Of a stretch of DNA of 64,000 nt, positions 17,593 through 26,732 are shown piece after piece. Within the stretch, counting starts at the first letter, position 1; every line of letters starts with the position of its first letter. The notes beneath the pieces were generated by a model that saw only the letters and a list, made by a program, of their open reading frames with translations, searched no databases and had not been told where the DNA came from. Origin of the DNA: Rikenella sp031549665 (GTDB lineage: Bacteria; Bacteroidota; Bacteroidia; Bacteroidales; Rikenellaceae); contig JAVBPJ010000001.1 of NCBI GenBank assembly GCA_031549665.1, positions 1 through 64,000 on the forward strand. Direction: 5' to 3'. The translations under genes were made by a program, and so were the position numbers.

Positions 17593-18936
17593 TTACCGCT
17601 CCCGAACGGTGGTGCGCCCTGATATCCAGCCGCAATTCACCTGGTAGGATTGTCCCTGTTCCAGGCCGCGCATGAAGGTTTCCTGCGCCTTGGGGTAGTT
17701 GGCCGAGCAAGTGGCAATCGTCCGGTTGATGTCGTCCAGCAGGCTGGGGTCGTTTGCCGAGTATTTGCGGGCTTGCAACAGCGTATCTACCACCAGCCAG
17801 TAAACGGTTTGACGGTCGAAATCGGAGCAGGCGGTTCCGGCGCCCTGGATGTAGGCGTTGGCCAGGAAGAAATAGGCAATGCCTCTTTCGGGGTCGCAGT
17901 TGAGCGCCTGTTGGGCGAAATTGGCGGCCTCGCGGTAGTTGCCCATGCTGAGGGAGGATCCGGCTGCGCGCACCAGGTAACCGACGCGTATTTCCAGGTT
18001 GGATTCGTTCGCAATGGCTACGCGGAGGTATTCCAGCGACTTGCTGTAGTTTTTAGCCGCCTCGTACACGCCGGCCAACTGAGCGGCCACTTCGGGACGG
18101 GGGTTCAGCTTGTAGTATTTTTCCAGCACACTCATAAAGAATGGGGAAGAGCATTTCGGGGTTTGCCGTTCGCCGAGTCCGATGATCTTTTCGATCAACT
18201 GCAGGTCGTCGGGAGCAGCCTCGTACTGGGGCTTGTATATTTTTTCGAGGGTTTCGCAACTGGCAGCGGTCGAGGTGGCCAAAAGGGTCTCCAGCACATC
18301 GGAGGCCTCCTTGGCTTCGGGCGTACCGGCGGCCTGCAGCAGGTCGGTGAGGGCGGTATACGAAGAGAGGATATCCTCGGTGCTGAGTTCGTTTTTCCGG
18401 TAGCTGTCAATCTGACTGTTGAAGAAAGTTACCACCAGCCCGGGATCGATCTGGTGCTTTCCGCTGGCGATGGCCTCGCGGAAGAGCTTGAACAGTTGCT
18501 CTTTCTGGTCGGGAGACAACTCGTTGAAATCGCGCGCCTTGGCATTGCGGATGTAGCTCTCGCCGCGCGAGGGGTGAGCGCCGAACGCTTCGATCCGTTT
18601 GTCGTGAATCCACAACAGGCTGTCCACGTACACCATCCGTTCGGTTTTGCTGGTGGCGGCGGCGGCCTTGCGGCGGTATATCTCGGCTCCGCGGATGTAG
18701 ATATTTTCCGAGGCTTGCGGGGCGTTGGCGATCAGCGTGCGTACGTACACGGTGGCAACGTCGTACTCCTTGTTGTCGTAGGCGTCTTTCAGAAAGTTCA
18801 AAATCCGAACGTTCTCGGCACGCGAGGCCGAATCAACACCATAACGGGGATCTTCGTAATAGGAGACTTGGGCAAACGAAGCGCCGCTTGCAAGAAGCAA
18901 AACGCCCATCCAAATTCCGTAGCACAGTTTTTTCAT
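17593..18936 (-). CDS. secreted TPR-repeat protein
   Basis: A 447-aa protein with a type I signal peptide (cleavage after GASFA) and helical repeats with TPR character, for example the stretch around KNYSKSLEYLRVAIANE and GNYREAANFAQQALNCDPE. No catalytic motif is seen. In many Bacteroidetes genomes a periplasmic TPR protein sits in this position between a FadL-like barrel and lptC, suggesting an envelope-assembly scaffold; that role is inference. It contains several Cys residues, including one near the C-terminus (VNCGW). Confidence 0.7.
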   Translation of the reverse strand: MKKLCYGIWMGVLLLASGASFAQVSYYEDPRYGVDSASRAENVRILNFLKDAYDNKEYDVATVYVRTLIANAPQASENIYIRGAEIYRRKAAAATSKTERMVYVDSLLWIHDKRIEAFGAHPSRGESYIRNAKARDFNELSPDQKEQLFKLFREAIASGKHQIDPGLVVTFFNSQIDSYRKNELSTEDILSSYTALTDLLQAAGTPEAKEASDVLETLLATSTAASCETLEKIYKPQYEAAPDDLQLIEKIIGLGERQTPKCSSPFFMSVLEKYYKLNPRPEVAAQLAGVYEAAKNYSKSLEYLRVAIANESNLEIRVGYLVRAAGSSLSMGNYREAANFAQQALNCDPERGIAYFFLANAYIQGAGTACSDFDRQTVYWLVVDTLLQARKYSANDPSLLDDINRTIATCSANYPKAQETFMRGLEQGQSYQVNCGWISGRTTVRER

Positions 18937-19060
18937 TGTCGTTTATTTGGTTTGAGTTGGTTTTCAGGTTATCCCTCTGTCCGGCACCATCTCCCGCTCC
19001 TGGTTGGTCCTCCCTTGTTGGACGAATGAACCTGCGGAGAGGTTTATTTGTCGGGAATTT

Positions 19061-20368
19061 CTATTGGTATTTCTGGCGGACGAACCAGTAGTCCTCGCCA
19101 AGGAAGCCAAGCGCGATGAAAAAGCGGAGGTAGCTCTCCTGTATCTGCCCCTGCGTGGGGGTGCCGCGCCGTCCTCCCTCGACCCCGAAGCCGAAGCGGG
19201 ATGCGGAGTTGCGTTTGAGGGCGAAGTCGAACCCTAACGAAACGGCGGCATCGTGCATCGTATAGCCGTCCTTCTCCAGGTAGCTGGTTCCGTAGCGGAC
19301 GCCGACTTTGTAGGTCCAGCGATTCAACGCCTTGCGGATGTCGTAACGGTTGGGGGTAAAGCTGGCGCCGAGGCGGTACTCTTCCTGGGCCCTCAGGGTG
19401 ATGTGGTCTTCCAACACCACGTCGAAGGCTCCTTCCCAGTCCTGCCGGTTGTAATCCAGTCCAACGTTCCATTTGGAGGTTTGGTAAAAGAGTCCGGCCG
19501 CCACCTTCGAGGGGATCCTCATGTCCTTGTGAAATTTCTCAAACCCTACGGTATCAATTTGGGTGTTGAGAACGTTCATGACTTCGAGCCGGTTGCGCAC
19601 CGAGGTGGTTTTGGCGGGCTGGTAAGTGGCTCCCAGGGTCATTACGGAGTGATCGTTCAGGGCAAAGGTGTACTGCGCTCCGAACGAAAAGAGCATGGCG
19701 CTGTAATTTTGGGCGGCTTGTGAAAATATGCCGTGGTACACGTCGGAGGAGAGTACCGAATAGGGCTGCGCGTTGAACCGGCGGTCGATGGCGCCGAACC
19801 AGTATTGGAAGTTGATCCCTGCCGAAAGGCCTTTGGCAAGGACAGCCCCGATACCCATGGCTACCTGCGAAATGCCGCCCTCTCCGGCGTAGTCGTACAC
19901 AACGCTCCCCAGGTTCTCGACAATGTCGGGGTTGTCGTCGATGATCCGGCTGGAGTAGCCCACCGAGCTTACGGGGGTGAGCGAGAATCCCATCCCGATG
20001 CCTTTGGCCAGCGGGAAAGCGAAGCCCAGGTCGTGCAGGTTGGCGGTATTGAACGAGGTGGACGAGGTGGCCGTCTTCGAGTAATAGTTTTGCTGTTCGC
20101 CCCCTATGGTGAACAGGGCCGAGTGCTGCCGTACGGCGCTCAGCGAGGCGGGGTTCAGGTAGTTGTAGCTGGTGGCGCTGCGGGCTCCCAGGCCCACGCC
20201 GGCCATGGGGCGGTTGAACGCGCTCCCGCCCACCGCCATGTCGCCCAGTCCGTACAGGGTGTAGGGAGAAAAGGTGGTAAGGCTGCTTCGTTGCGCCAGC
20301 GCGCCCGTCGAAACAAGGGTCAGGATCAGGGCGCCCAACAGGCGTATATTGGTGCTATGTTTGAGCAT
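19061..20368 (-). CDS. outer-membrane beta-barrel protein (OMPP1/FadL-like)
   Basis: A 435-aa precursor with a signal peptide ending STGALAQ and alternating hydrophobic/polar strands typical of a barrel. Early motifs (SPYTLYGLGDM, NRPMAGVGLGARS, NYLNPASLS) resemble the Bacteroidetes OMPP1/FadL/TodX-like proteins, which carry hydrophobic ligands. The start is either 20368 (MLKHSTN) or four codons earlier; both overlap the 3' end of coaX, so translation is likely coupled. It is followed by a 124-bp gap without a visible promoter before the TPR gene. Confidence 0.72.
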   Translation of the reverse strand: MLKHSTNIRLLGALILTLVSTGALAQRSSLTTFSPYTLYGLGDMAVGGSAFNRPMAGVGLGARSATSYNYLNPASLSAVRQHSALFTIGGEQQNYYSKTATSSTSFNTANLHDLGFAFPLAKGIGMGFSLTPVSSVGYSSRIIDDNPDIVENLGSVVYDYAGEGGISQVAMGIGAVLAKGLSAGINFQYWFGAIDRRFNAQPYSVLSSDVYHGIFSQAAQNYSAMLFSFGAQYTFALNDHSVMTLGATYQPAKTTSVRNRLEVMNVLNTQIDTVGFEKFHKDMRIPSKVAAGLFYQTSKWNVGLDYNRQDWEGAFDVVLEDHITLRAQEEYRLGASFTPNRYDIRKALNRWTYKVGVRYGTSYLEKDGYTMHDAAVSLGFDFALKRNSASRFGFGVEGGRRGTPTQGQIQESYLRFFIALGFLGEDYWFVRQKYQ

Positions 20369-21101
20369 AGTGGCTTTCAAGTATGTAATTCAGGCCCTTT
20401 AGGAGCAAATTACGAGAGGCAAATATCGGGTTTTTTATCTTCCGAGCAAAAAAATCAGCGTCCCGACCGGTAAAAAAGATTATTCCCGCCGGATGTTCCG
20501 CCCGAAAATCGGCCACGTATCCGTCGATTTCGTACCAAACCCCGCGAAGGACTCCGGCCCGGAGCGCATCGGCGGTGGTGGTTCCGATCGGAGGAATGGC
20601 CGCCCCCTGGTCGAAGCTGAACTCGACCTGCGGCAGCCGGTCGGTGAGCCGGTGGAGCGCCTCGAAACGCATGGCCACCCCGGGCGAGATGTTGCCGCCG
20701 AGAAACTCCCCTGCGGCCGACACGCGGTCGATGGTGATGGCCGAACCGAAATCGAAAATCAGCAATTCGTTCTCCGGCGCTTCGCACCAGGCCCCCACGG
20801 CGGCGGCAAGGCGGTCGGGACCCAGCGTATGCGGAGTGTCGTAGCGGTTCCTGAGGGGGGTCGGGAAGTGGGCGTCGAAGCGGACGAAGTCGGCAAAACG
20901 GGTTTGCAGATACTCCTCCAACGGGCCGTCGGCATGGCGGGTGGTCGAGAGGATGGCTCCCGCGACGGGGTCGCCGCCCACAAACGCCTCCACGTCGGCG
21001 GGAGCGAGTCCGGGCTGGTCGAGCTGACGCACCACGCCGCCCTTGCTGTCAAAAAGGGCCGCTTTGGCAAACGAGTTGCCGATGTCGATCACGAGGTTCA
21101 T
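20355..21101 (-). CDS. coaX: type III pantothenate kinase
   Basis: Catalyses the first step of coenzyme A synthesis (pantothenate to 4'-phosphopantothenate), independently of feedback by CoA. Seen: the N-terminal DIGNS phosphate loop (6-10), TLGPDRLAAAVG, FDFGSAITID with the metal and ATP-binding acidic residues, and GGNISPG. Length 248 aa is normal. Its ATG overlaps the mfd stop by four nt (ATGA), so it is translationally coupled to mfd. The pantothenate supplied by panC/panD near the window end feeds this enzyme. Confidence 0.93.
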   Translation of the reverse strand: MNLVIDIGNSFAKAALFDSKGGVVRQLDQPGLAPADVEAFVGGDPVAGAILSTTRHADGPLEEYLQTRFADFVRFDAHFPTPLRNRYDTPHTLGPDRLAAAVGAWCEAPENELLIFDFGSAITIDRVSAAGEFLGGNISPGVAMRFEALHRLTDRLPQVEFSFDQGAAIPPIGTTTADALRAGVLRGVWYEIDGYVADFRAEHPAGIIFFTGRDADFFARKIKNPIFASRNLLLKGLNYILESHYAQT

Positions 21102-24100
21102 TGGCCGATGGCTTCGATGATTTTCCGCAGGTCGCCGAGCGAAGCGACTCCCTTGACGGACAAAGATAGTTTATTCCCCGATTGGTTAAGCCGAAAGCGC
21201 GCTGGCTCGCGGCCCACGTTCCGCAGCACGGCGCCGAACCGTTCGCTGCGGTAGAAGGGGGCGTTGGGGTTCGACAGGAATACCAGGGTGGCGACCCCCT
21301 GCTTGAAAGCAACCCGTTCGATCCCGTTTTGCTGGGCGGCCATGCGCAAGCGCACCACTTCGAAAAGTTCTTCGGCCTCGGGGGGAGGGGTTCCGAAGCG
21401 GTCTTTGAGCCGCCCGACAAAGGCAGAGAGCGCTTCGGGGGTCGAGGTGTTGTCGAGTTCGCGGTAAAGGCGGATCTTTTCCGAGGTGTTCTCCACGTAA
21501 CGGTCGGGCAAGTGGGCGGACGTGTCGGTTTCGATCACGCAATCCGCCGCCACGGTGGCATCGGGTTCGAGGCCCTGCTCTTCGCGCAGTTCGGCCACCG
21601 CTTCGGCCATGATTTTCTGGTAGGTTTCGTAGCCTATCTCGCTGATGAATCCGCTCTGTTCGGCCCCCAGGATGTTGCCGGCCCCGCGGATGTCGAGGTC
21701 TTGCATGGCGATGTGGAAGCCGCTCCCCAGGTCGGAAAACTCTTCGATGGCCCGCAGGCGGCGGTGGGCGTCGAGGGTTACCCCTTCCGAAGGAATCAGC
21801 AGGTAGCAGTAGGCCTTGCGGTTGGTGCGCCCCACCCGTCCGCGCAACTGGTGCAGGTCGGCCAGGCCGAAACGGTGGGCGTCGTTGATGATCATCGTGT
21901 TGGCGTTCGGGATGTCGATCCCCGATTCGACGATCGTGGTCGAGAGCAGCAGGTCGTACTCACCGTAGATAAAATCGGTCATCACCCGTTCGAGCTGATC
22001 GGGGGGCATTTGTCCGTGTCCCACCGCGATCCGGGCCGTGGGACAAAGGGCGGCCAGGATTTCCCGCATGCGGCCGATGGTCTCCACGCGGTTGTGGATG
22101 AAGAACACCTGCCCGCCGCGCCTCATTTCGGCCTCGACGGCCTCCTGGATCACTTCGGGGTCGTACACCAGTACTTCGGTCGAAACGGGTTGCCGATTGG
22201 GCGGCGGGGTGTTGATGATCGAGAGGTCGCGCGCGCCCATCAGCGAAAATTGCAGGGTGCGGGGACTGGGGGTGGCCGTGAGGGTCAGCGTGTCGACGTT
22301 GGCTTTGAGCTGACGCAGCTTTTCCTTGTTGGCCACGCCGAATTTTTGTTCTTCGTCGATAATCAGCAGGCCGAGGTCTTTGAACACCACGCCTTTTCCC
22401 AGCAGGCGGTGGGTTCCGATCAGGATGTCGATGTTGCCCTGCGCCAGGTCGGCCAGCAGTTCCTTGGCCTGTTTGGCGCTTTTGGCGCGGGAGAAATTCT
22501 CGATCCGCACGGGAAACTCTTTCAACCGGCGGGTGAAGGTGCGGTGGTGTTGCAGCGACAGCACGGTGGTGGGTACCAGCACGGCTACCTGCTTGCCGTC
22601 GGCGGCCGCTTTGAAGGCGGCACGGATGGCGATTTCGGTTTTGCCGAATCCCACGTCGCCGCACACCAGCCGGTCCATGGGGACGGGTTGCTCCATGTCG
22701 GCCTTTACGGCGGCGGTGGAGCTTTGCTGGTCGGGCGTGTCCTCGTACAGGAACGAGGCCTCCAGCTCCTGCTGCATGAAGCTGTCGGGCGAAAAGGCGA
22801 ATCCCTGCGAGGCCTTTCGTTTGGCGTACAGGGCGATCAATTCGCGGGCGATCTCCTTGACCTTGCTCTTGGCATGCTGCTTGAGCCGCTGCCAGGTGGC
22901 CGATCCCAGTTTGTTGATTTTGGGCGGGGGGCCCTCCTTGTCCTTGTACTTGCTGATGCGGTGCAGGGCGTGTACGTTGACAAAAAGGATGTCGTTATCG
23001 CGGTAGACCAGCTTGATAAACTCGCGGACAACGCCTCCCTCGTTGCTGCGAACCAGGCCGCCGAATTTTCCCACGCCGTGGTCGATGTGCACCACGTAAT
23101 CGCCCACTTCGAGCGAGGAGAGCTCCTGCAGGGTAAGCCCCTCCCGGCGGTCGATCTCGTTCGGAACCACGTAGCGGTGGTAACGGTCGAAAAGCTGGTG
23201 GTCGGTATACAGGGCCAGCCCCTCGTCGGCCAGGATAAACCCTCCGTGCAGGGTCAGGCGGATGTGTCCGTAGCCCACCTCGCCCACGCCGAGCGAAGCG
23301 AAAATGCCTTCCAGGCGCTCCATCTGGGCGTCGTTTTCGGTCAATACGTACGTGCGGCATCCCTGTTCGTTGCGCTGTGCGATGTCGGCGGCCAGCAACT
23401 CGAAACTTTTGTTGAAAGAGGGTTGCGGCGCGCTGCGGAAATCGACCTCGGCCTCGGCAGGCCGTTCGGGAACGGCCCCCGCGCCGACGTAGACCCAGCG
23501 CCACGCGGCGCTTTCGGCCACAAACTGCCGGCGGCTGGTTACGTGGTTGTCGATCTGCGAGGGGTGGGGCAGCTCGGAAAGAAGTTTCGAGCGGATTTGA
23601 TCGATCCGTTCAAGGGTGTGTTCGGGCTGCAACAGCCACAGGGCGGTGGGTTGTTCGCCGATGTACTCGGCCAGCGAAACGCGCTGTTCGGCCAGCACGG
23701 GATTTTTCAGGTTCGGCACGATTTCGATCTCGGCGCGGTTCTCGACCGAGAGCTGCGTGCCGACGTTGAACAGGCGGATCGATTCGACCTGGTCGCCGAA
23801 AAAATCGATGCGGTAGGGCTTGCTGTCGGCAAACGAGAAGATATCGATGATGCCGCCGCGCACGGAGTACTGGCCGGGTTCGCCCACAAAATCGACCCGT
23901 TCGAAACGGTACTCGACCAGCATCTGCTCGACGAATTCCATCCCCAGTTGTTCGCCCTGCCGGATGTGGAGCGTGTTTTGGAGCAACCGTCCGCGGTCGA
24001 CCACCTTTTCGGCCATGGCCTCGGGGTAGGTACATATCCACAGGGCCGGCTGTTGAGGGTTGTAATTGGCCAGCGCGGCCAGCACGGCGGTGCGGTGGAC

Positions 24101-24406
24101 GATGCCCGCGGGGTCTTCGCGTTGGGTTTGCACCGAGCGTTTGAAGGCGGTGGGAAAGAGCAACACGCGGCGGCTGTCGGGGTAGAGGTTGCTCAGGTCG
24201 TTACACAGGTACGAGGCTTCGTCCCGATCGCCCGCCACCAGCAGGTGGATGCCTCCGTGGATCGTCCCGACACTCCCGGCCACAAAAGCCGGCAACGAGC
24301 CGCTCGCCCCGCGCAGGCGAAGCGTCCGATGGGCCGCGTAGGCCCGGTCGAACCGCCGCGAGGCTTCGCCCCGGGCAATGCGTTCGATCAGCTGCGCGAC
24401 TTCCAA
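21098..24406 (-). CDS. mfd: transcription-repair coupling factor
   Basis: A 1102-aa SF2 translocase that removes stalled RNA polymerase and recruits UvrA. Domains: UvrB-like N-terminal region, the RNA polymerase-interacting CarD-like domain (about 440-530, around VGDYVVHIDHGVGKFGG), then RecA-like domains with Walker A GDVGFGKTE (near 585), DEEQ box IIDEEQKFG (near 683) and the TATPSPRTLQFSLMGARD motif, and a C-terminal TRCF domain. Full length, no sign of damage. It lies nine nt after the DUF4837 gene and overlaps coaX. Confidence 0.97.
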   Translation of the reverse strand: MEVAQLIERIARGEASRRFDRAYAAHRTLRLRGASGSLPAFVAGSVGTIHGGIHLLVAGDRDEASYLCNDLSNLYPDSRRVLLFPTAFKRSVQTQREDPAGIVHRTAVLAALANYNPQQPALWICTYPEAMAEKVVDRGRLLQNTLHIRQGEQLGMEFVEQMLVEYRFERVDFVGEPGQYSVRGGIIDIFSFADSKPYRIDFFGDQVESIRLFNVGTQLSVENRAEIEIVPNLKNPVLAEQRVSLAEYIGEQPTALWLLQPEHTLERIDQIRSKLLSELPHPSQIDNHVTSRRQFVAESAAWRWVYVGAGAVPERPAEAEVDFRSAPQPSFNKSFELLAADIAQRNEQGCRTYVLTENDAQMERLEGIFASLGVGEVGYGHIRLTLHGGFILADEGLALYTDHQLFDRYHRYVVPNEIDRREGLTLQELSSLEVGDYVVHIDHGVGKFGGLVRSNEGGVVREFIKLVYRDNDILFVNVHALHRISKYKDKEGPPPKINKLGSATWQRLKQHAKSKVKEIARELIALYAKRKASQGFAFSPDSFMQQELEASFLYEDTPDQQSSTAAVKADMEQPVPMDRLVCGDVGFGKTEIAIRAAFKAAADGKQVAVLVPTTVLSLQHHRTFTRRLKEFPVRIENFSRAKSAKQAKELLADLAQGNIDILIGTHRLLGKGVVFKDLGLLIIDEEQKFGVANKEKLRQLKANVDTLTLTATPSPRTLQFSLMGARDLSIINTPPPNRQPVSTEVLVYDPEVIQEAVEAEMRRGGQVFFIHNRVETIGRMREILAALCPTARIAVGHGQMPPDQLERVMTDFIYGEYDLLLSTTIVESGIDIPNANTMIINDAHRFGLADLHQLRGRVGRTNRKAYCYLLIPSEGVTLDAHRRLRAIEEFSDLGSGFHIAMQDLDIRGAGNILGAEQSGFISEIGYETYQKIMAEAVAELREEQGLEPDATVAADCVIETDTSAHLPDRYVENTSEKIRLYRELDNTSTPEALSAFVGRLKDRFGTPPPEAEELFEVVRLRMAAQQNGIERVAFKQGVATLVFLSNPNAPFYRSERFGAVLRNVGREPARFRLNQSGNKLSLSVKGVASLGDLRKIIEAIGQ

Positions 24407-24415
24407 CGGCGGAAA

Positions 24416-25459
24416 CTATTCGGGGACTTCGGCGGTCATGAAGATCGCCTCGATTTGACGGACAAAATCCCGTTTCCCCATCCGGGCGTTGGGCGAGGGG
24501 CAATAGACATAGCCGTCGATGGCGATCATCCGGTTATTACGGGCGTCGTACGTGGTGTAGTTGATGAACGGGCCGCCCATAAAGTCGCCGCGCACCTCCC
24601 AGAACCCGCGCACCTGCGACCAGGCACGTCCATGTACCTGCAGGAGTTTCTGGTCGGGATAAACCAGCGTGTTGGTGGCCATGTAGCTGTCGGGCAGCGG
24701 CCCGGGGATTTGCATCACCGCCAGGTCGCGGTTCAGCAGGATGTTGCCCGCCTTGAAGTGGCTGGCCTGCGAGGTGTCGGTCGGATAGGTGTAGATCGAG
24801 AATCCGATGCTCGATTCGGGCAGTTCGAACGAAACCCACAGGAAGTCGGTCGTATCCTTGCGGACGGTATACCCTTCGGGGATGCTGAGGTGGAATCCGA
24901 ATTTCTCCTGGATCCGCGCCACAATCTCCTTGTTGGGATGCTGCTCGGCGCGTTTGGTGCCCCGTTCGCGTTCGGCAATGTCGAACATTTTCACCATCTC
25001 GTGGCGGTATTCGGAGACGAAAGCGGCCAGCGAATCGTTGCTCGGGCCGGTAACGGTGAGTATCAACTGGGGGGCTGCATACACGTCGAAGCTGGCCTTC
25101 ATGTCCGAGGTGGGGTACTTGACCGAATCGGCCTGCAGGATGATGAGGTTCTTGATTTTCGATGCAACGGTGTTGAAATTTTGCATCTGGGTGTAAAACA
25201 GGTCGTAGATCGGCTCGGGTTGGTTGATCATCTCGACCTGTTCCGAAAAGATCGTATCGAGGGTATCGCGCACCGGCGAATTCCACGTCTGCGGTTCGGA
25301 AACGACGAAAATCTGATACGATTGGCCGATCGAGGGGACCTTAACGTCGGAAGATTTGCCGCAACTCCAAAACAGGGTGGCCGCCAGCAGTAAAACCGCC
25401 TTTTTTGCCAATCCGACCAAAATCAGCGTCCGAAGAGCTGAGGAAACATTTTTTTTCAT
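24416..25459 (-). CDS. DUF4837-family probable lipoprotein
   Basis: A 347-aa protein with an N-terminal hydrophobic signal ending near WSCGKSSD (Cys33), a possible although poor lipobox. The mature sequence (SIGQSYQIFVVSEPQTWNSPVRDTL and a following DxIFS) matches what I know of the DUF4837 family, which is restricted to Bacteroidetes and often lies next to mfd. Function unknown. The start at 25459 (MKKNVSS) is chosen over an ATG 23 codons upstream, which would begin beyond the -7 box at 25483-25490. It is the first gene of the long mfd-coaX operon. Confidence 0.75.
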   Translation of the reverse strand: MKKNVSSALRTLILVGLAKKAVLLLAATLFWSCGKSSDVKVPSIGQSYQIFVVSEPQTWNSPVRDTLDTIFSEQVEMINQPEPIYDLFYTQMQNFNTVASKIKNLIILQADSVKYPTSDMKASFDVYAAPQLILTVTGPSNDSLAAFVSEYRHEMVKMFDIAERERGTKRAEQHPNKEIVARIQEKFGFHLSIPEGYTVRKDTTDFLWVSFELPESSIGFSIYTYPTDTSQASHFKAGNILLNRDLAVMQIPGPLPDSYMATNTLVYPDQKLLQVHGRAWSQVRGFWEVRGDFMGGPFINYTTYDARNNRMIAIDGYVYCPSPNARMGKRDFVRQIEAIFMTAEVPE

Positions 25460-25482
25460 GGCGTTTTTCGATTTCGTTTCAA

Positions 25483-25513
25483 CAAAGGTACTGTTTTTTA
25501 CGGCCGCCGCAAA
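25483..25513 (-). promoter_or_regulatory. promoter of DUF4837-mfd-coaX operon
   Basis: Minus-strand TTTG (25510-25513), 19 bp, TACCTTTG (25483-25490): a full match to the Bacteroidetes consensus, about 24 nt upstream of the DUF4837 start. Confidence 0.75.
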
Positions 25514-25564
25514 GACTCCCCATCGCACTGCCCGCCATGGGTAGCTATTTTAAAATGAGTTCCC

Positions 25565-25572
25565 TATCTTTG
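25565..25572 (+). promoter_or_regulatory. -7 box before polysaccharide deacetylase
   Basis: TATCTTTG, an exact TAnnTTTG match, just four nt before the GTG start at 25577. No TTTG lies at the expected -33 position. Confidence 0.5.
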
Positions 25573-25576
25573 CACC

Positions 25577-26188
25577 GTGTATTTCGGACTTCCCCGTTTT
25601 GTGCGCCGCTTTCTGCCGGCCGAGTTTCGCTGGAACCTTCCCGCGCAGGGGGCGGTCTATCTGACTTTCGACGACGGCCCCACCCCCGGAGTTACCGAGT
25701 GGGTACTGGATCAGTTGGACCGTTTTAACGCCAAAGCCACCTTTTTCTGTTTGGGAAAAAACGTCGAACTCCATCCCGAACTCTTCGCCCAACTGCGGAC
25801 CCGGGGTCATGCCGTGGGCAACCACAGCTACAGCCACCAAAAGGGGTGGGGAATGCCCACGGGGCGCTACCTGGAAGACGCCGATCTGGCCAACGCATTG
25901 ATTCACAGCAACCTGTACCGCCCCCCGTACGGACGAATCAAAAAAAGCCAGGCACGCCGCCTGAGCGAGCGCTACCACATCATCATGTGGGACGTACTGA
26001 GCCGCGACTACTCGCAGGTGATCTCCCCCAAAGCCTGCCTGCGCAACGTAACCCGCCAACTGCACGACGGAGCCATCATCGTTTTCCACGACTCGAACAA
26101 ATCGTGGAAAAACCTGCGCTACGCCCTGCCCCGGGCGCTCGAAGAGATTCGCCGCCGCGGCCTGCGCTGCGACGCCATCGAACTTTGA
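25577..26188 (+). CDS. polysaccharide deacetylase (NodB-fold)
   Basis: A 203-aa carbohydrate esterase family 4-type enzyme that removes N- or O-acetyl groups from glycans. All NodB motifs are visible: TFDDG (31-35, catalytic and metal Asp), HSYSH (83-87, metal His pair), RPPYG (115-119), the MWDVLSRDY region and VFHDS. There is no signal peptide or membrane anchor, so it may act inside the cell or on a lipid-linked substrate at the inner face. The start is GTG, chosen because it gives the conserved N-terminus; the -7 box is four nt away, suggesting leaderless expression. Confidence 0.85.
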   Translation: MYFGLPRFVRRFLPAEFRWNLPAQGAVYLTFDDGPTPGVTEWVLDQLDRFNAKATFFCLGKNVELHPELFAQLRTRGHAVGNHSYSHQKGWGMPTGRYLEDADLANALIHSNLYRPPYGRIKKSQARRLSERYHIIMWDVLSRDYSQVISPKACLRNVTRQLHDGAIIVFHDSNKSWKNLRYALPRALEEIRRRGLRCDAIEL

Positions 26189-26220
26189 TCGCCGCACACA
26201 TCAATTAGGAAATTACGCAC

Positions 26221-26673
26221 ATGGAGTGGTTGTTGGAATGGGGGTATTTGGGGGTTTTTCTGGGATCGTTCCTGGGGGCCACGCTCGTCCCCTTCAGTTC
26301 GGACGCCCTGCTGATCGGGATGCTGGCGGCCGGAGGCAAAATCGCCCTTACGGTGGTGTGCGCCTCGCTGGGTAACTGGCTGGGCGGGCTGCTGGGCTTT
26401 TGGCTCGGCTACGCCGGAAAGTGGGAGTGGCTGGAAAAATGGTTCAAGGTCAAACGCGAAACCCTCGAAAAACAGAAAACCCGCGTGGACAAATACGGCG
26501 CATGGCTGGCCTTTTTCTCGTGGCTGCCGGTGGTGGGCGACCTCTTCCCCATCGCCCTGGGATTCTACCGCGTACGCCCCGGTCGGTCGATCCTTTTTAT
26601 GCTGATCGGCAAAAGCGCGCGTTTCGTCGGCTGGGCGGTTCTGTTCGTGTGGGTCAAGCCGCTGTTTGCCTGA
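26221..26673 (+). CDS. YqaA-like DedA-superfamily membrane protein
   Basis: A 150-aa integral membrane protein. The start WLLEWGYLGVFLGSFLGATLVPFSSDALL and the later FFSWLPVVGDLFPIALGF segment match the short YqaA branch of the SNARE-associated/DedA family, with about four hydrophobic stretches. DedA relatives act in lipid scrambling or export; the substrate of YqaA proteins is not known to me. It lies 32 nt after the deacetylase gene in the same direction and may share its transcript. Confidence 0.75.
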   Translation: MEWLLEWGYLGVFLGSFLGATLVPFSSDALLIGMLAAGGKIALTVVCASLGNWLGGLLGFWLGYAGKWEWLEKWFKVKRETLEKQKTRVDKYGAWLAFFSWLPVVGDLFPIALGFYRVRPGRSILFMLIGKSARFVGWAVLFVWVKPLFA

Positions 26674-26701
26674 CCGGCCAAAAGAATTCCCCTTTTTTTG
26701 C

Positions 26702-26709
26702 TACCTTTG
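26702..26709 (+). promoter_or_regulatory. -7 box of efp promoter
   Basis: TACCTTTG, 23 nt before the efp ATG; exact consensus match without a clear -33. Confidence 0.55.
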
Positions 26710-26732
26710 CCAGCAAAATCATACCTACACAC

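Noticed and set aside
26400..26732. Upstream start for efp
   Set aside because: The extension overlaps the YqaA-like gene in another frame and precedes the efp -7 box; EF-P normally begins at the MATTADLKNG-type N-terminus.
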